This document shows, one piece after another, positions 49,507 through 59,920 of a DNA stretch of 64,000 nucleotides; position 1 is the stretch's first letter; every line of letters begins with the position of its first letter. Where the stretch lies: positions 1,360,539-1,424,538 of the forward strand of contig CAJNOP010000030.1 in assembly GCA_905250075.1 (NCBI GenBank). Direction: 5' to 3'. The position numbers were made by a program, and so were the translations under genes. The notes under the pieces were generated by a model. That model ran no database searches. It was not told the DNA's origin and saw only the letters and a list, made by a program, of their open reading frames with translations. Source of the stretch: Rotaria sp. Silwood1. Its lineage: Eukaryota; Rotifera; Eurotatoria; Philodinida; Philodinidae.

Positions 49507-51042
49507 AAATTTTGAATGGATTTATCAAAACATAAAAAAGAACATTCTTCCTTTTTAATTGTTACTATTTCTTGTCTTCTTGTTTTTTGTGTTTTCATGT
49601 GCAATGCTACAATCGTTGAAAAATCAAAACTGAATGCCACCTGATTATTTTTTTTTTTCTTTGTTTAATTTCTTGCTTTCCTTTTGTTTTTAAAAGTTAG
49701 CTTCATATTTATTTTAACATTGTTATTATTATTGTTTTCATAAAAATCAAAAGAAAAAGAGTTTTTTGTTTTTTTTGATAATATAGAAAAGAAGACAAAG
49801 AATTTTTATTGTCATTGTGTTCATGGAATCTCTGTTAAATACATACAGAAGTTATCTTCCTTGTTGCTTAGTTATTTGTTTTGTCTGGTTGATTTATCTG
49901 TTTTCCATTCGTCTGGGTTTTTTTTTGAATTTTTTGGCGCAACGATATCTGTTTTTATTGCATGTGTATGTGTGTTTCTGATTCCATGCTTTCTAATGAT
50001 TTATTTTCGGTTTTAATAAAATAAATTGCTCATCATCGGAGAAAAAAACCCTGTTTTACTAGAAATATTTATGAGTTTTATGTATTTGTAAATAAGTCAT
50101 ACAATAGAAAAGAAAAGAAAACTTTACAAAGCCATAAGTATCTATTAGAAAATCATACAGTCAAAAATGTGAGTGAGTAATGATTGGGAGAGTGTTTGGT
50201 TTTACATAAATTAAGTATTTGAAGATGAAGAGATTATATAAATGTAATGATTTAGGAGCAGATAGTATAGATTAGTGATGACTTCGTTTAAAACATCATC
50301 TACATATTCTGATTGCATCTTCGAATAACTATTATTACACTGATGCTGTACTTTACAGTCTTGTATTGGCCTTCTAATCATAACTATTGATAGTAAATAG
50401 AAAGAAACGCAAGTTGTGCAATGAAGATACTCTTTTCTCCCGATGGTTCTTGGCCATCTAAGAACGAACTTGTATATCTCTCTAATAATACTATTAATAG
50501 TTGTATTAACCGATGTGTATTCTGAATCTATCGTTGACAATGTTATGCCTATGACATGCCCTTGTCAAAGTTGTATCGTATCTTAAGAAGTTCGAAAAGC
50601 AAAATTTTTCCTGTGTCGGATATAGAATGCAAACGATTTGCCTACAGTTGATATACAAAGACGGAGATTTCTCTAAATTTAGTGTTTCTTCAATACGATG
50701 ATCGCTCATCAGTTGTTTCTTTCTGTAATTTGATAATTTTTTTTTTAGTTTCATTATGTTTTTCTTGTTTGAATGGTAATTATTCTTTTGAGAAAAAGCG
50801 TATGATCGTAAGGTCACTTCTAATACTGAACATATTTCTTTCTTAACATGTTATTAAGAGGTGCTATTAGAATGTTTCATGTAAAGGATAAACCACACGT
50901 AGAACAAAACAATCGATTCATTGCTCTAATAAGAAAATGAGATAGTAATTTTCGAGCTATTTGTAATAAGTGCTTTATTAAGGAATATTTTCTTATTCAA
51001 TTATTTTTTCGAAATGTTCATTTCTTTTTATTTTATTTTCAG
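49507..51042. other. Intergenic between LMAN1 and NFS1
   Basis: T-rich LMAN1 3' region with AATAAA near 50015-50023, followed by AT-rich sequence. Two overlapping minus-strand frames (50211-50540, 109 codons; 50506-50817, 103 codons) are longer than most background frames. They lack a signal peptide, domain or clean splice joint, so they are not called as a gene. Confidence 0.35.
51022..51042 (+). promoter_or_regulatory. 3' splice acceptor abutting the NFS1 start codon
   Basis: A pyrimidine-rich stretch (tttctttttattttattttcag) ends in AG immediately before the ATG at 51043. No matching nearby donor for a leader exon was found. It is either the end of a 5'UTR intron or a spliced-leader trans-splice site. 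Confidence 0.4.
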
Positions 51043-54000
51043 ATGTTTTTCATAACGAGAAAGTCTCCTATTAAGACTATATTTTTTTCATCTATTTCTC
51101 GTCGATTATATCGCGAATTGGGTACCGAAGCAAATTCTGCTTCAAAAGAACAACAAGAAATTGATGAGAAAAAAATTAAGCAACAAAAATATCAAGAATT
51201 AGAAAAACTTGAATTTCGTCCATTATATTTAGATGCACAAGCAACAACACCGATGGTAAATATTATTTACTTGAAGATTATCTAAATAGAATTTCTTTAT
51301 ATTTCAATAAATATAGGATCCACGTGTACTCGATCAAATGTTGCCTTATATGACACATTTATATGGCAATCCACATTCAAGAACACATGCATTTGGATGG
51401 GAAAGTGAAAAGGCTATTGAAACTGCACGAGAAGTAAACATACAAATGAATTATTTAATTCAATATTTTTGTTTTTCATTATATAATATTGTAGAAAGTT
51501 GCTAAATTAATAAATGCTGATCCAAAAGAAGTCGTCTTTACAAGTGGAGCAACGGAATCGAATAATATTGCTGTTAAAGGTGTTGCTCGTTTTTATAAGG
51601 AAAAAAAGAAACATGTTGTTACAACACAAACTGTAAATTTCTTTTCTTTGTTTTTTCGCTTATTAATTTTCATTTTATTTTATTATTTAGGAGCATAAAT
51701 GTGTACTTGATTCAATGAGAGTATTAGAAAGTGAAGGTTTTAAAGTAACTTATCTTCCTGTAAAAAAGAATGGACTTATTGATTTAAAAGTAAAATTAAA
51801 CAAAAAACTGTTTTTTGTCTCTCATATAAAAGTCTTTAGGAACTTGACTCAGTTCTTACACCAGATACCAGTTTATGTTCAGTTATGATGGTAAATAATG
51901 AAATTGGTGTTCGTCAACCAATAAAAGAGATTGGTATTGTAATAGTTGTTTGATTAATTCTTCTATAATGTTAGCTTCTTTTTTTGTAGGTAAATTATGT
52001 CGATCAAAAAAAGTATTCTTTCACACAGATGCAGCACAATCTGTCGGAAAAATACCAATTGATGTTAATGAAATGAATATTGATCTTTTATCAATAAGTG
52101 GTCATAAAATTTATGGACCAAAAGGTGTTGGTGCACTTTATATTCGTCGACGACCACGTGTACGTCTTGATCCAATTCAAACTGGTGGTGGACAAGAACG
52201 AAATATTCGTAGTGGTACTGTTCCTACTCCTCTTGTAGTTGGTCTTGGTGCTGCTTGTCAAGTATCACAACAAGAACTTGCTGTAAGTTAAAAATACTTT
52301 TCTTTTTTCTTTTTATAGAACTCATATATATATATATTTGGAGAAAAAAATGAGCGTAAGTTTTAATTTGAAGTTTTGCGGCCTTCCATTGCAAATCTTA
52401 GCAACTGGAGCTAATGATCATTAAGCCTCGTCCATTTAAAAATGTGAATTTTTGTGAAAAACATGAAAATTGAGAAAAATGTATGGGATTATAGCTTAGG
52501 ATCTGATAGGATTTTTTTATTTTGCATTTCATTTTCTCCAAAAATTTCCTACTTGAAAAATATGACCTTTTTTTAGAAAAAGTGTAAAATCTTTTTCGTC
52601 TTTCTCTGCGTATGACACTTTAATGGCACATTCCAGAATTCTTTGTTACTACTATATAAGAAAGTACTGTTATAAATAGAGCGCTATTTCTTGAAAGTTT
52701 TTTGAAACATAGAACTTTGCTTCACTTAAAAAGTAAGAATACATTTAGAAAAGAGACTATGTCTTGCCCTACATTCAAATAAAAATTAAACTGATAGAAT
52801 GAGTGCCTAAAGCGAATGGTCTATATTTGACTCTTCGTTTGTTGAATATCTAGTGAAAACATCATGATAGAAGGCTAAAAGTTCACTATTGCCTCTCCAC
52901 TATAGTTTCGATAAATTCTAAAAGTTTCGTAAGATTTGAATGTACCTGATCCAAGATCGATTTTTGAGAAGACTTTAATCAAAGTTCTGAGAGTTCCGGA
53001 GACTTTAGCAACCAAAGTTGATGATCATGGAGTACGTTTTCCTATCCGTTGCACGTGTAAATGAATCATTTTTATACTCCTGCCACTCGTGGTTACACAG
53101 GCAATATAAGAAGTTTGCAAAGTGAACAAGATTGATTGAAATTTTAAGATTAAAGGAAAAAAGCATGTAAAGTTAAGATTGTAGAATTAAGGTATTAATA
53201 TACGCACTACTGATTCAGCGTAAGAAAGTACATGTGAGTTCCATATTTTAGCTCGATAGGAGGTACTCTCAGAAAGCTTTTTAATAAAAACAAAAACAAT
53301 TCTAGAATGATGAAAAACGAATTGCACAATTATCGAAAAGATTAATTGATGGAATTACTAAACGATGTACAAATGTTATTCTTAATGGTGATCCGGAATC
53401 GCGTTATCCTGGTTGTGTTAATTTATCATTTGCTTATATTGAAGGCGAATCATTATTAATGGCACTTAAAGATATAGCATTATCATCTGGAAGGTAGAAA
53501 ATAAAATATTACTTTATATAGAAATATTATTTGATTTATTAGTGCATGTACATCTGCATCACTTGAACCCTCTTATGTACTTCGTGCAATTGGTGCTGAT
53601 GATGATTTAGCACATTCCTCAATTCGGTAAGATTTATTTTTATTGTTTTTGAAATGCAGTATCTTCCGAAAATTTAAATGAATAAAAAAACATAAACAGC
53701 TACTCGACAATCAAGAGACTCAAATATATTTTGTTAGAGTTTGATTACACATTCAACAATGTTTCATTCAATATATTTCAATGAAATGTCTGTGCCTGCA
53801 GAAGTCAGAATTACAATAGTTTTGCTCATGATCAAAATCGAATCAGTTATCATGGTAAAATGAAAGCTACAAGTCGAATTCGGAAAAAAACACACCAACT
53901 AAACCACATTTCAGCTATTTTGTGACACTAGTACTTTCGAAAGCAGATCACGTTCTGGAAGATCTACAAAAATTAATGAAGCAAAAGTCAACGAATATAA

Positions 54001-54763
54001 GGATACTTGTGAAAATGAGCTAGGGTCAAGTATTTAGTCTCGTGCACAAGCCTGCTTATTATTATAAATAACAACATATCGAATTAGGACGGCACATTTC
54101 TTATTAAAACCATATAGAATACTATTTGTTGAACGGTTCTACGAAAAAGAGTTTCATAGACCAAATACTCAATCCTGGCTCACTTTTACAGTCACATCAG
54201 TCATTATCAACAGTATTAGTTTCACAAAATTGCTGGAATGTGTTGTTAAAGAAACTTTTAGTTGGCTTGTATTTTACAAATTCAATCTGTAGTTACCTTT
54301 TTACAATACTGGCTTATTTGAATTTGATCATGAGTAAAACAATTTAATTATGACTTGTTTAGATGTCGACATTTTATGTCAAATATATATATTGGATAAA
54401 ACTTGAATGAATATGTGACCAAATTGCAAGAGAAAAAGATAATTAAATCCTTTATATTGCTGAGGGGTCATTCGAGTTGCTGTTTTTTTTTGTTTGGATT
54501 TTCGAAACATCCTGTATAATTTATTATATTCTTTGAAAGATTTGGTATTGGTCGTTTTACCACGGAAGCTGAAGTTGATTATACAATTGAAAAGACTGTT
54601 GAACATGTTAAACGTCTTCGTGAAATGAGGTTAAATATATATATTATTATGAAATACTAATTTAGTTGGTGTTTTTTTTTAATGTTTTCTTCTATTTAGT
54701 CCACTATGGGAAATGGTTCAAGAAGGAATAGATTTGAAAAGTATTAAATGGTCACAACATTGA
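51043..54763 (+). CDS. NFS1: Mitochondrial cysteine desulfurase NFS1
   Basis: Ten exons: 51043-51255, 51317-51433, 51495-51632, 51691-51789, 51840-51933, 51990-52282, 53306-53493, 53543-53626, 54540-54629 and 54700-54763. The product is 459 residues (human about 457). The N-terminus is a basic, Ser/Phe-rich mitochondrial presequence. The PLP-dependent class V aminotransferase fold is complete: [37 protein letters not shown] with His158, the PLP lysine K260 in [22 protein letters not shown], and the mobile-loop catalytic Cys383 in [14 protein letters not shown]. The C-terminus KSIKWSQH matches the conserved animal ending. It removes sulfur from cysteine for iron-sulfur cluster assembly on ISCU, with ISD11 and ACP. 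Introns 6 and 8 are about 1 kb; the rest are 50-70 bp. Confidence 0.97.
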
Positions 54764-54879
54764 GATCGATCGATTTTTGTTCTGTAAATTTTAATCAAGC
54801 TTTTTGTTTGTTTGTTTGTTTGTTTTTTTTATTTTCAAAATAAATTGCCCATCATTATATTTGTGATTCTATTATTTCT

Positions 54880-54900
54880 GATTTTTAATGTCTTCTATAG
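54880..54900 (+). promoter_or_regulatory. 3' splice acceptor upstream of the coiled-coil gene
   Basis: The sequence gatttttaatgtcttctatag ends in AG at 54900, seven bases before the ATG at 54908. It lies in the 144-bp spacer after the NFS1 stop, with a (TTTG)5 tract at about 54800 upstream. This is consistent with trans-splicing of a downstream operon gene; a 5'UTR intron is the alternative. Confidence 0.4.
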
Positions 54901-54907
54901 AACTAAA

Positions 54908-55333
54908 ATGAGTGATGCGATATGTCAATTAATGGACGATATTGAAGGATTATGTAAACGTTGTTATCATCTTCAAAAATCAAATAATGACATGTATGGT
55001 AAGTCATTTATTAATTTGATAGATAGAATTTGTTTTTTTGTTTTCATTATATTTGTTTTAGATTATATAAAAGAAGATCAACAATTACAAGAATATATTG
55101 ATGAAAATGAGAAAATTATTGAAAAATATCATCAAAAAATAAATGAAATTTTTCAATTAATAAAAGATAATAATAATCAACAAGGTGAAGTACATTGGTC
55201 ACCTATAGCAATTGATTATAAAAAGAAGGAAGAAGAAGAAAAAAGATTATGTGATGAAAAGAAAAAGAAGTTAATCGAACATTCAACGAATCCTGAACAA
55301 GTTACATCTGATGATAAAGGCGTATATTTGTAG
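54908..55333 (+). CDS. Small coiled-coil protein downstream of NFS1
   Basis: Two exons, 54908-54998 and 55062-55333, joined to 120 residues: MSDAICQLMDDIEGLCKRC ... EEEEKRLCDEKKKKLIEH ... GVYL. It is mainly helical. Heptad-like Leu/Ile spacing runs through residues 30-62, a HWSPIAIDY segment follows, and then a highly charged helix of Lys/Glu. The 63-bp intron has consensus ends, is a multiple of three and lacks stops, so an unspliced reading is also open and would insert 21 hydrophobic residues. Genomic reading alone would merge it, but the inserted segment is T-rich intron-like sequence. The gene lies 144 bp after NFS1 in the same orientation. Function unknown; it has the size and helicity of small subunits of multi-protein complexes. 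AATAAA is present near 55350. Confidence 0.7.
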   Translation: MSDAICQLMDDIEGLCKRCYHLQKSNNDMYGKSFINLIDRICFFVFIIFVLDYIKEDQQLQEYIDENEKIIEKYHQKINEIFQLIKDNNNQQGEVHWSPIAIDYKKKEEEEKRLCDEKKKKLIEHSTNPEQVTSDDKGVYL

Positions 55334-57638
55334 GTTTCTTTTGTATAAATAAAATATTTTTACTTTTATAATGTATGTAGAACATTTGTTTGTATTAAGG
55401 AGTATATATTTGTTTGATGCAGTACTAACTAAAACATAATTTATCATTCATTGAAGAAAATACAACAAGTTTTCATATAATAAAAATCGATTGCATACAT
55501 AACTGATTCTTTGACTAAAATAGAATATAATTTATGGAGCAAACCTCGCAGCAATACTATTTTCGTGATACTTAGGAATTTGTTGCCATAGGATGATTTT
55601 TACATGATCATAACATGTTCTACATTATATACAATCTACTTTTGAAGTTTTTATTAAAATAGTTGTAGAATATTTTCCATCGAGAAAGAAAGATATAATG
55701 TTCATATTATATTTGTTTCGAATATCAATTGTTCTTTTATATGTTGTTTCATAATGGGTTTATAAGTAGGTTATAAAGGAGCTAGTTTTACATTGACAGT
55801 TGTTATTAGTCTCAGATGTGGCATAAGAAAAGATCCTTTTTGTTGATATCTTGAGTTTTTACCATTTCATGCACATGTGTATTTGAGATACTAAATTTTT
55901 ATTGAATTTTTTAACAGAAGGCTGTGGTCTCCTTCAAGTTACTATACAAAATTGAAATTTGATTTTCGATTGGAAACTTTACATAAACTAAGCTCTCGGT
56001 GACGGTAGCTCATTATAAAAGTTTCATTCATTTTCGGATTCCCTACTGTGAGATATGAATACTGAAAACTTTTTGATAAAAAAAGACAATCATTTTTTAT
56101 AATACTGATATCTCAGAATATCATATAGTTAATGCAGTAAAATTTTTACGATGAACTAGTATCATCGAAAGCTTCATTTGTGCAAAGTTTTCAAATCGAA
56201 ATGCATTTGTCATGCTAATTTGAGGAGAACCGTAGCTTTCTGTTCAAAAATGCAGTCAAAACTTGGTATCTCAAGAATAAATTCTCTGACCAATGAAACG
56301 CCTTAGACTTTTACACTACTTACCATGAATTCTTACTTGGATATAGGCTCGCTTAAAAAGCGACTAGATATTTGAGGACATTCCTTTGTACTCTATAATT
56401 ATGAAATATTGCTAAAAAAGGAATTACATTTATGTAATGTTCAAAGGCATATATATGAAACAAAAGAAAATTAAGAATTTCGTACTCTGACGTAAGAATG
56501 AAGTATCGTACTTGAGACTACTCAAGTCTGACTTTTACAATTTGACCACATGAAAATTTTGAAAGTTGCACTCAATAGTTTACTAAACATATCTTTAAGT
56601 TTTAGAAATTAAACAGACATCATTGGTTGAACAAAACCCATTTGAAAAAGTTCTATTCAAAGCGATACAAAGGCTAGAAGATACTGTCAACATATGTTAT
56701 ACTACTATCGCTAATATAATTTCAAAGAACTGGTATTACAGAATAAATGTGCCATGAATAACTATTAGAGAAGCAACGATCGTGAACTTATCATTACTTT
56801 ATCTCTTTGTATGCAGAATTTATCTTGTATAGATATAATAAAATAGATTTTACCATATCCTGATTTTTTTTCCTACGAGATGGTTCTGTTTGTTTTTTCG
56901 ATTTCAACACAAAAACCTCTGCGACTTCAAATGAAATTAACAAGTACTAAGCCTCAAGTAATACTATCATAGCGTTGAATAAACATTGCACGATTAGTAT
57001 GATGTATTAAAAAAGTATTCTTATCTTTTCAATTCATCTGATAGCAATCACTATTAGTATGAATTGTATTTCAGAAATAAATACTTGAAAATTAAATCGA
57101 TTTATTATAAAATTCTTTGAATGGATGAACATGAATAATTGATCGATGACGTTATTATTATCTATAAAATTCTTTCACATTGATCATTATTGGTTACTAT
57201 TTTCATAAAATGACATATTGATTAGTCATTCAAATTTCATCTTGTCTTATTTTAATTTAACCAATGTCTATATATCGGATGAAACTTCTAAATAAGTCTG
57301 AAGTAAATTATTGTTTTACGGGCATCGTATTTTGTGCTTAGTAATTTGGTTCATTACACTTTATGGTGAAATAATACAGCGAAATGTGAAATTAAAATCT
57401 TGCTCGTTGAAGGAATAAATGATATCTTATAAAACTTATACCAAAGTATATTCATTTTTCTTTTTGATCAATTCGACTTATTATCTGCTAGACAAGGAAA
57501 AACATCAATTCATGTCAGGATAGCATGAATGATGGAAAACTACGTCTTTTATATTTATTATATCAGTCAGAAAACATAAATAGAACTTTTTCTTTTGTTT
57601 TGGTAAGCTGAGTGTATTTTTCTTTTCTATTCACGATT
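55334..57638. other. Intergenic with one foldback
   Basis: Apart from foldback 6 at 55855-56315, only AT-rich sequence without credible frames. Confidence 0.45.
55855..56315. repeat. Foldback element 6 (about 460 bp)
   Basis: Left arm about 55855-56075 and right arm about 56085-56315 are complementary with about 25% divergence. For instance 'aacagaaggctgtggtctcc' near 55914 pairs with 'gaaccgtagctttctgtt' near 56227. The right arm reads 'tagctttctgttcaaaaatgc', matching foldback 3 'cggctttctgtttaaaaatgc', so the two are related. This is the oldest-looking member. Confidence 0.7.
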
Positions 57639-57999
57639 TTATTTTTGAAAAAATTGTGATAGGTGTTCATGTGTTTTACGTGCATCATCTTCTGCATCAT
57701 CGAAAATTTCATATTGTTGATCGTTAAGGGATGATAATAATGATGTTGTTGGTAAATATAAATCTATGGTAAAATTAATAAATAAATAAGGATATTGTTT
57801 TACAAAAAAGAAAAAAAAAAGGCAAACCGTTTGACAATTGTCGACGACCATGTAAACGCCAAGTATTGAATGTCCATCGTTTCTGATGCATTGGTAATTT
57901 ATTCAAATCATCATTTGTCGGCATTGATTGTATAGGAAATACGACCAACATAATTAATGCTATTATATCGACTATGATAAGAGTTTTAAAACAATTCAT
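57639..57999 (-). CDS. Neuropeptide precursor (WTFNTWRLH-amide)
   Basis: Two minus-strand exons, 57999-57828 and 57763-57639, joined by a 64-bp GT-AG intron into 98 residues. Layout: signal peptide (about residues 1-25, ending FPIQS), short propeptide MPTNDDLNKLPMHQ, dibasic KR at 40-41, peptide WTFNTWRLH, Gly51, dibasic RR at 52-53, then an acidic C-terminal propeptide with IFDDAEDDARK. Cleavage at KR and GRR followed by amidation of the Gly would release the 9-residue amidated peptide. This is the standard precursor architecture for a single-copy neuropeptide. The peptide has Trp at 1 and 6 and a C-terminal RLH-amide; I do not match it to a named family. MIP/allatostatin-B peptides have W-x6-W-amide and so differ. 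The start at 57999 was chosen because the signal peptide begins there, although the frame is open upstream. Confidence 0.75.
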
Positions 58000-58537
58000 T
58001 TTAAGGCTTGAACTTATATGAATCGAAAGCAAGAATGCGATGTCAATCTTTATTCTTCGAGTTGTTGAAACTTTTCTTTTCTTAACAAAATAATGCGTTG
58101 AAGAAAAAAAGGAAATATGACAGATTGGCAAGTTAAAATTATTACGCATGACTACAATATTTTGGAAAATGAATCAACATGTTAATCACCATTGCAATAG
58201 TGGATACAATGATTATTATTTTTAACTTCCTTTTCTTCATTTATCAAAGCAAAATAACTATTCTTTTTCTAACTATTATTGATTGATGATTCTTTTGGGA
58301 GTTTATACCTTTCTTCGAAGTTTCTTTTCTATGATGACTTCATTCATCTTCTTTCTACTCCTCCTTTTTTGTTGCACATGGTAATCTAGATGATGGCATG
58401 CATATGAGCATGGGCGTATGTTTTTTCAAGCTTGTCCTACGCAAATAATGTAATCTAATTGGAACATAAACAAAATTTTTTGGTTTCATAATGTAAGAAT
58501 GAAATCAAGCAATGAATATATGCGTAAAAACATGAAG
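58000..58537. other. Intergenic, neuropeptide gene to tRNA
   Basis: Upstream region of the neuropeptide gene. No TATA box or other motif is assigned. Confidence 0.4.
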
Positions 58538-58543
58538 AAAAAA
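58538..58543 (-). terminator. Pol III terminator of tRNA-Val
   Basis: A run of six T on the minus strand, three bases after the tRNA 3' end. Confidence 0.8.
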
Positions 58544-58546
58544 GAG

Positions 58547-58619
58547 AGGTTCGAGCGAGGTTTGAACTCGCGACCTTCTGCGTGTAAAGCAGACGTGATA
58601 ACCGCTACACCATCGAACC
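58547..58619 (-). tRNA. tRNA-Val (anticodon UAC)
   Basis: Minus strand, 73 nt, no intron. The acceptor stem GGTTCGA pairs perfectly with TCGAACC. The D-arm reads GTGTAGCGGTTATCAC (A box), the anticodon arm TCTGC-TTTACAC-GCAGA carries TAC, and the T-arm is GCGAG-TTCAAAC-CTCGC (B box). The body matches the usual eukaryotic tRNA-Val. The base after the acceptor stem is T where A73 is expected for valine. Confidence 0.95.
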
Positions 58620-59329
58620 GACAGTATCGACAGCAGGGAACGAGAAAGGCGTGATGGTCAGCGTTGTGTAATGGAAAAAGATTTTATCAGAAATATATTT
58701 TATTTTATTGAAGATAATATTCGATTAGATTATTAATTTCAAGCAATGTCTGATAACCAACAGTATTTATGATAGAACCGAATGACCCAATGAAAAACCA
58801 GTTTTTAGAAAATAAAAATGATATGATTGCAACTTTAATCAGTAATGTATCTGTCACAATAAAAGACAAAGTCAAGTCTAGTTAAAATCACAATGTCTAA
58901 AACCATTTCTTTATCTCAATGATAGTATAGAAATAACATAATCACTAACATTTATAATGCATGTCTCAACTGTCTATTACAAAGTAAGTTTATTACTATA
59001 CATTACTTCAGCAAAAAGAATATCTTGAATCATGATTACATACCAGAAACAATTATATACACTTACTCGATTATGATCAGTGTTATTATTGAGTATAATT
59101 ATTCATAGTACTAAAATCATTGATAATTGTTTCATTTAAACAAAGCTTTTATTTTCTTGATGCATGCCCAGCTGAGTGTCTTGTTTACAATTGAAAAAAT
59201 TGTGCAAATAGTCTAAGTACACCAATATGGAATACTCATTTCTGTTATGATGATCAATTAATTACTATATGTCAACTTACATGTACACGGAAATTAAAAG
59301 AAAATATTAATCAATTTCAATAGGTTTTC

Positions 59330-59920
59330 GAACAACAGTTTTCAAATTTCTGAAAAAAGGAAATTTTCGAAATTACTAAGACCTAATTACATAGTTTTTA
59401 TGAAATTTCGCTAATTACAGATTGAAAAGAAAGAAATTTCCAGGAAATTGTATAGAACATTTCGGTAAGTCTCAGAAAACTTCTAGGACACTTTCAACAT
59501 CAATATGGATAAATTTAGTTATTAGTCTATAACATAGTACAGAAGTTCACTCGCAAAAATAACTATAAGAATATCCGGTAATTTCGTCAATGACGGAAAT
59601 TTCTTTAGTATTCAAATACATAAATGAACTTATAAGTCTACAAAATTATAGATACCTATTGACAAAACTATCAGACTTTTCTGTAAATTCTCATGTAATT
59701 CCGAAGTTTTCAGAACATACTTTCTCATGAATTAGTAATNNNNNNNNNNATTAGTAATTAGAAGATTTTCCTGGAAATTATCTTCTGATATGTTGGTAAA
59801 TATCAGAATTTACTTAAGAAATGCCTTCATGTACGATAATAATTACCGAAAATTGCTAGATATAGCCTTTTCATGTTTCAGTAATTTCGATAATTTTCTT
59901 TTTAGGAAATCTGAATATAT
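59330..59920. repeat. Loose array of GAAATTACC/GGTAATTTC motifs
   Basis: Variants of GAAATT(T/A)CC and its complement recur at least ten times in about 600 bp, in both orientations, for example 'cggtaatttcgtcaatgacggaaatttc' at about 59577. Spacing is irregular. It may be a degenerate satellite or the body of an old element. The 10-N gap inside it is flanked by ATTAGTAAT on both sides. Confidence 0.4.
59740..59749. other. Assembly gap (10 N)
   Basis: Ten N flanked on each side by ATTAGTAAT, a likely unresolved short overlap rather than missing sequence. Confidence 0.9.

Noticed and set aside
50211..50817. Two adjacent minus-strand frames of 109 and 103 codons
   Set aside because: No signal peptide, motif or in-phase intron joins them convincingly; kept as background pending transcript data.
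54126..54347. 73-codon frame in NFS1 intron 8
   Set aside because: It lies between two confirmed NFS1 exons and lacks any coding feature.
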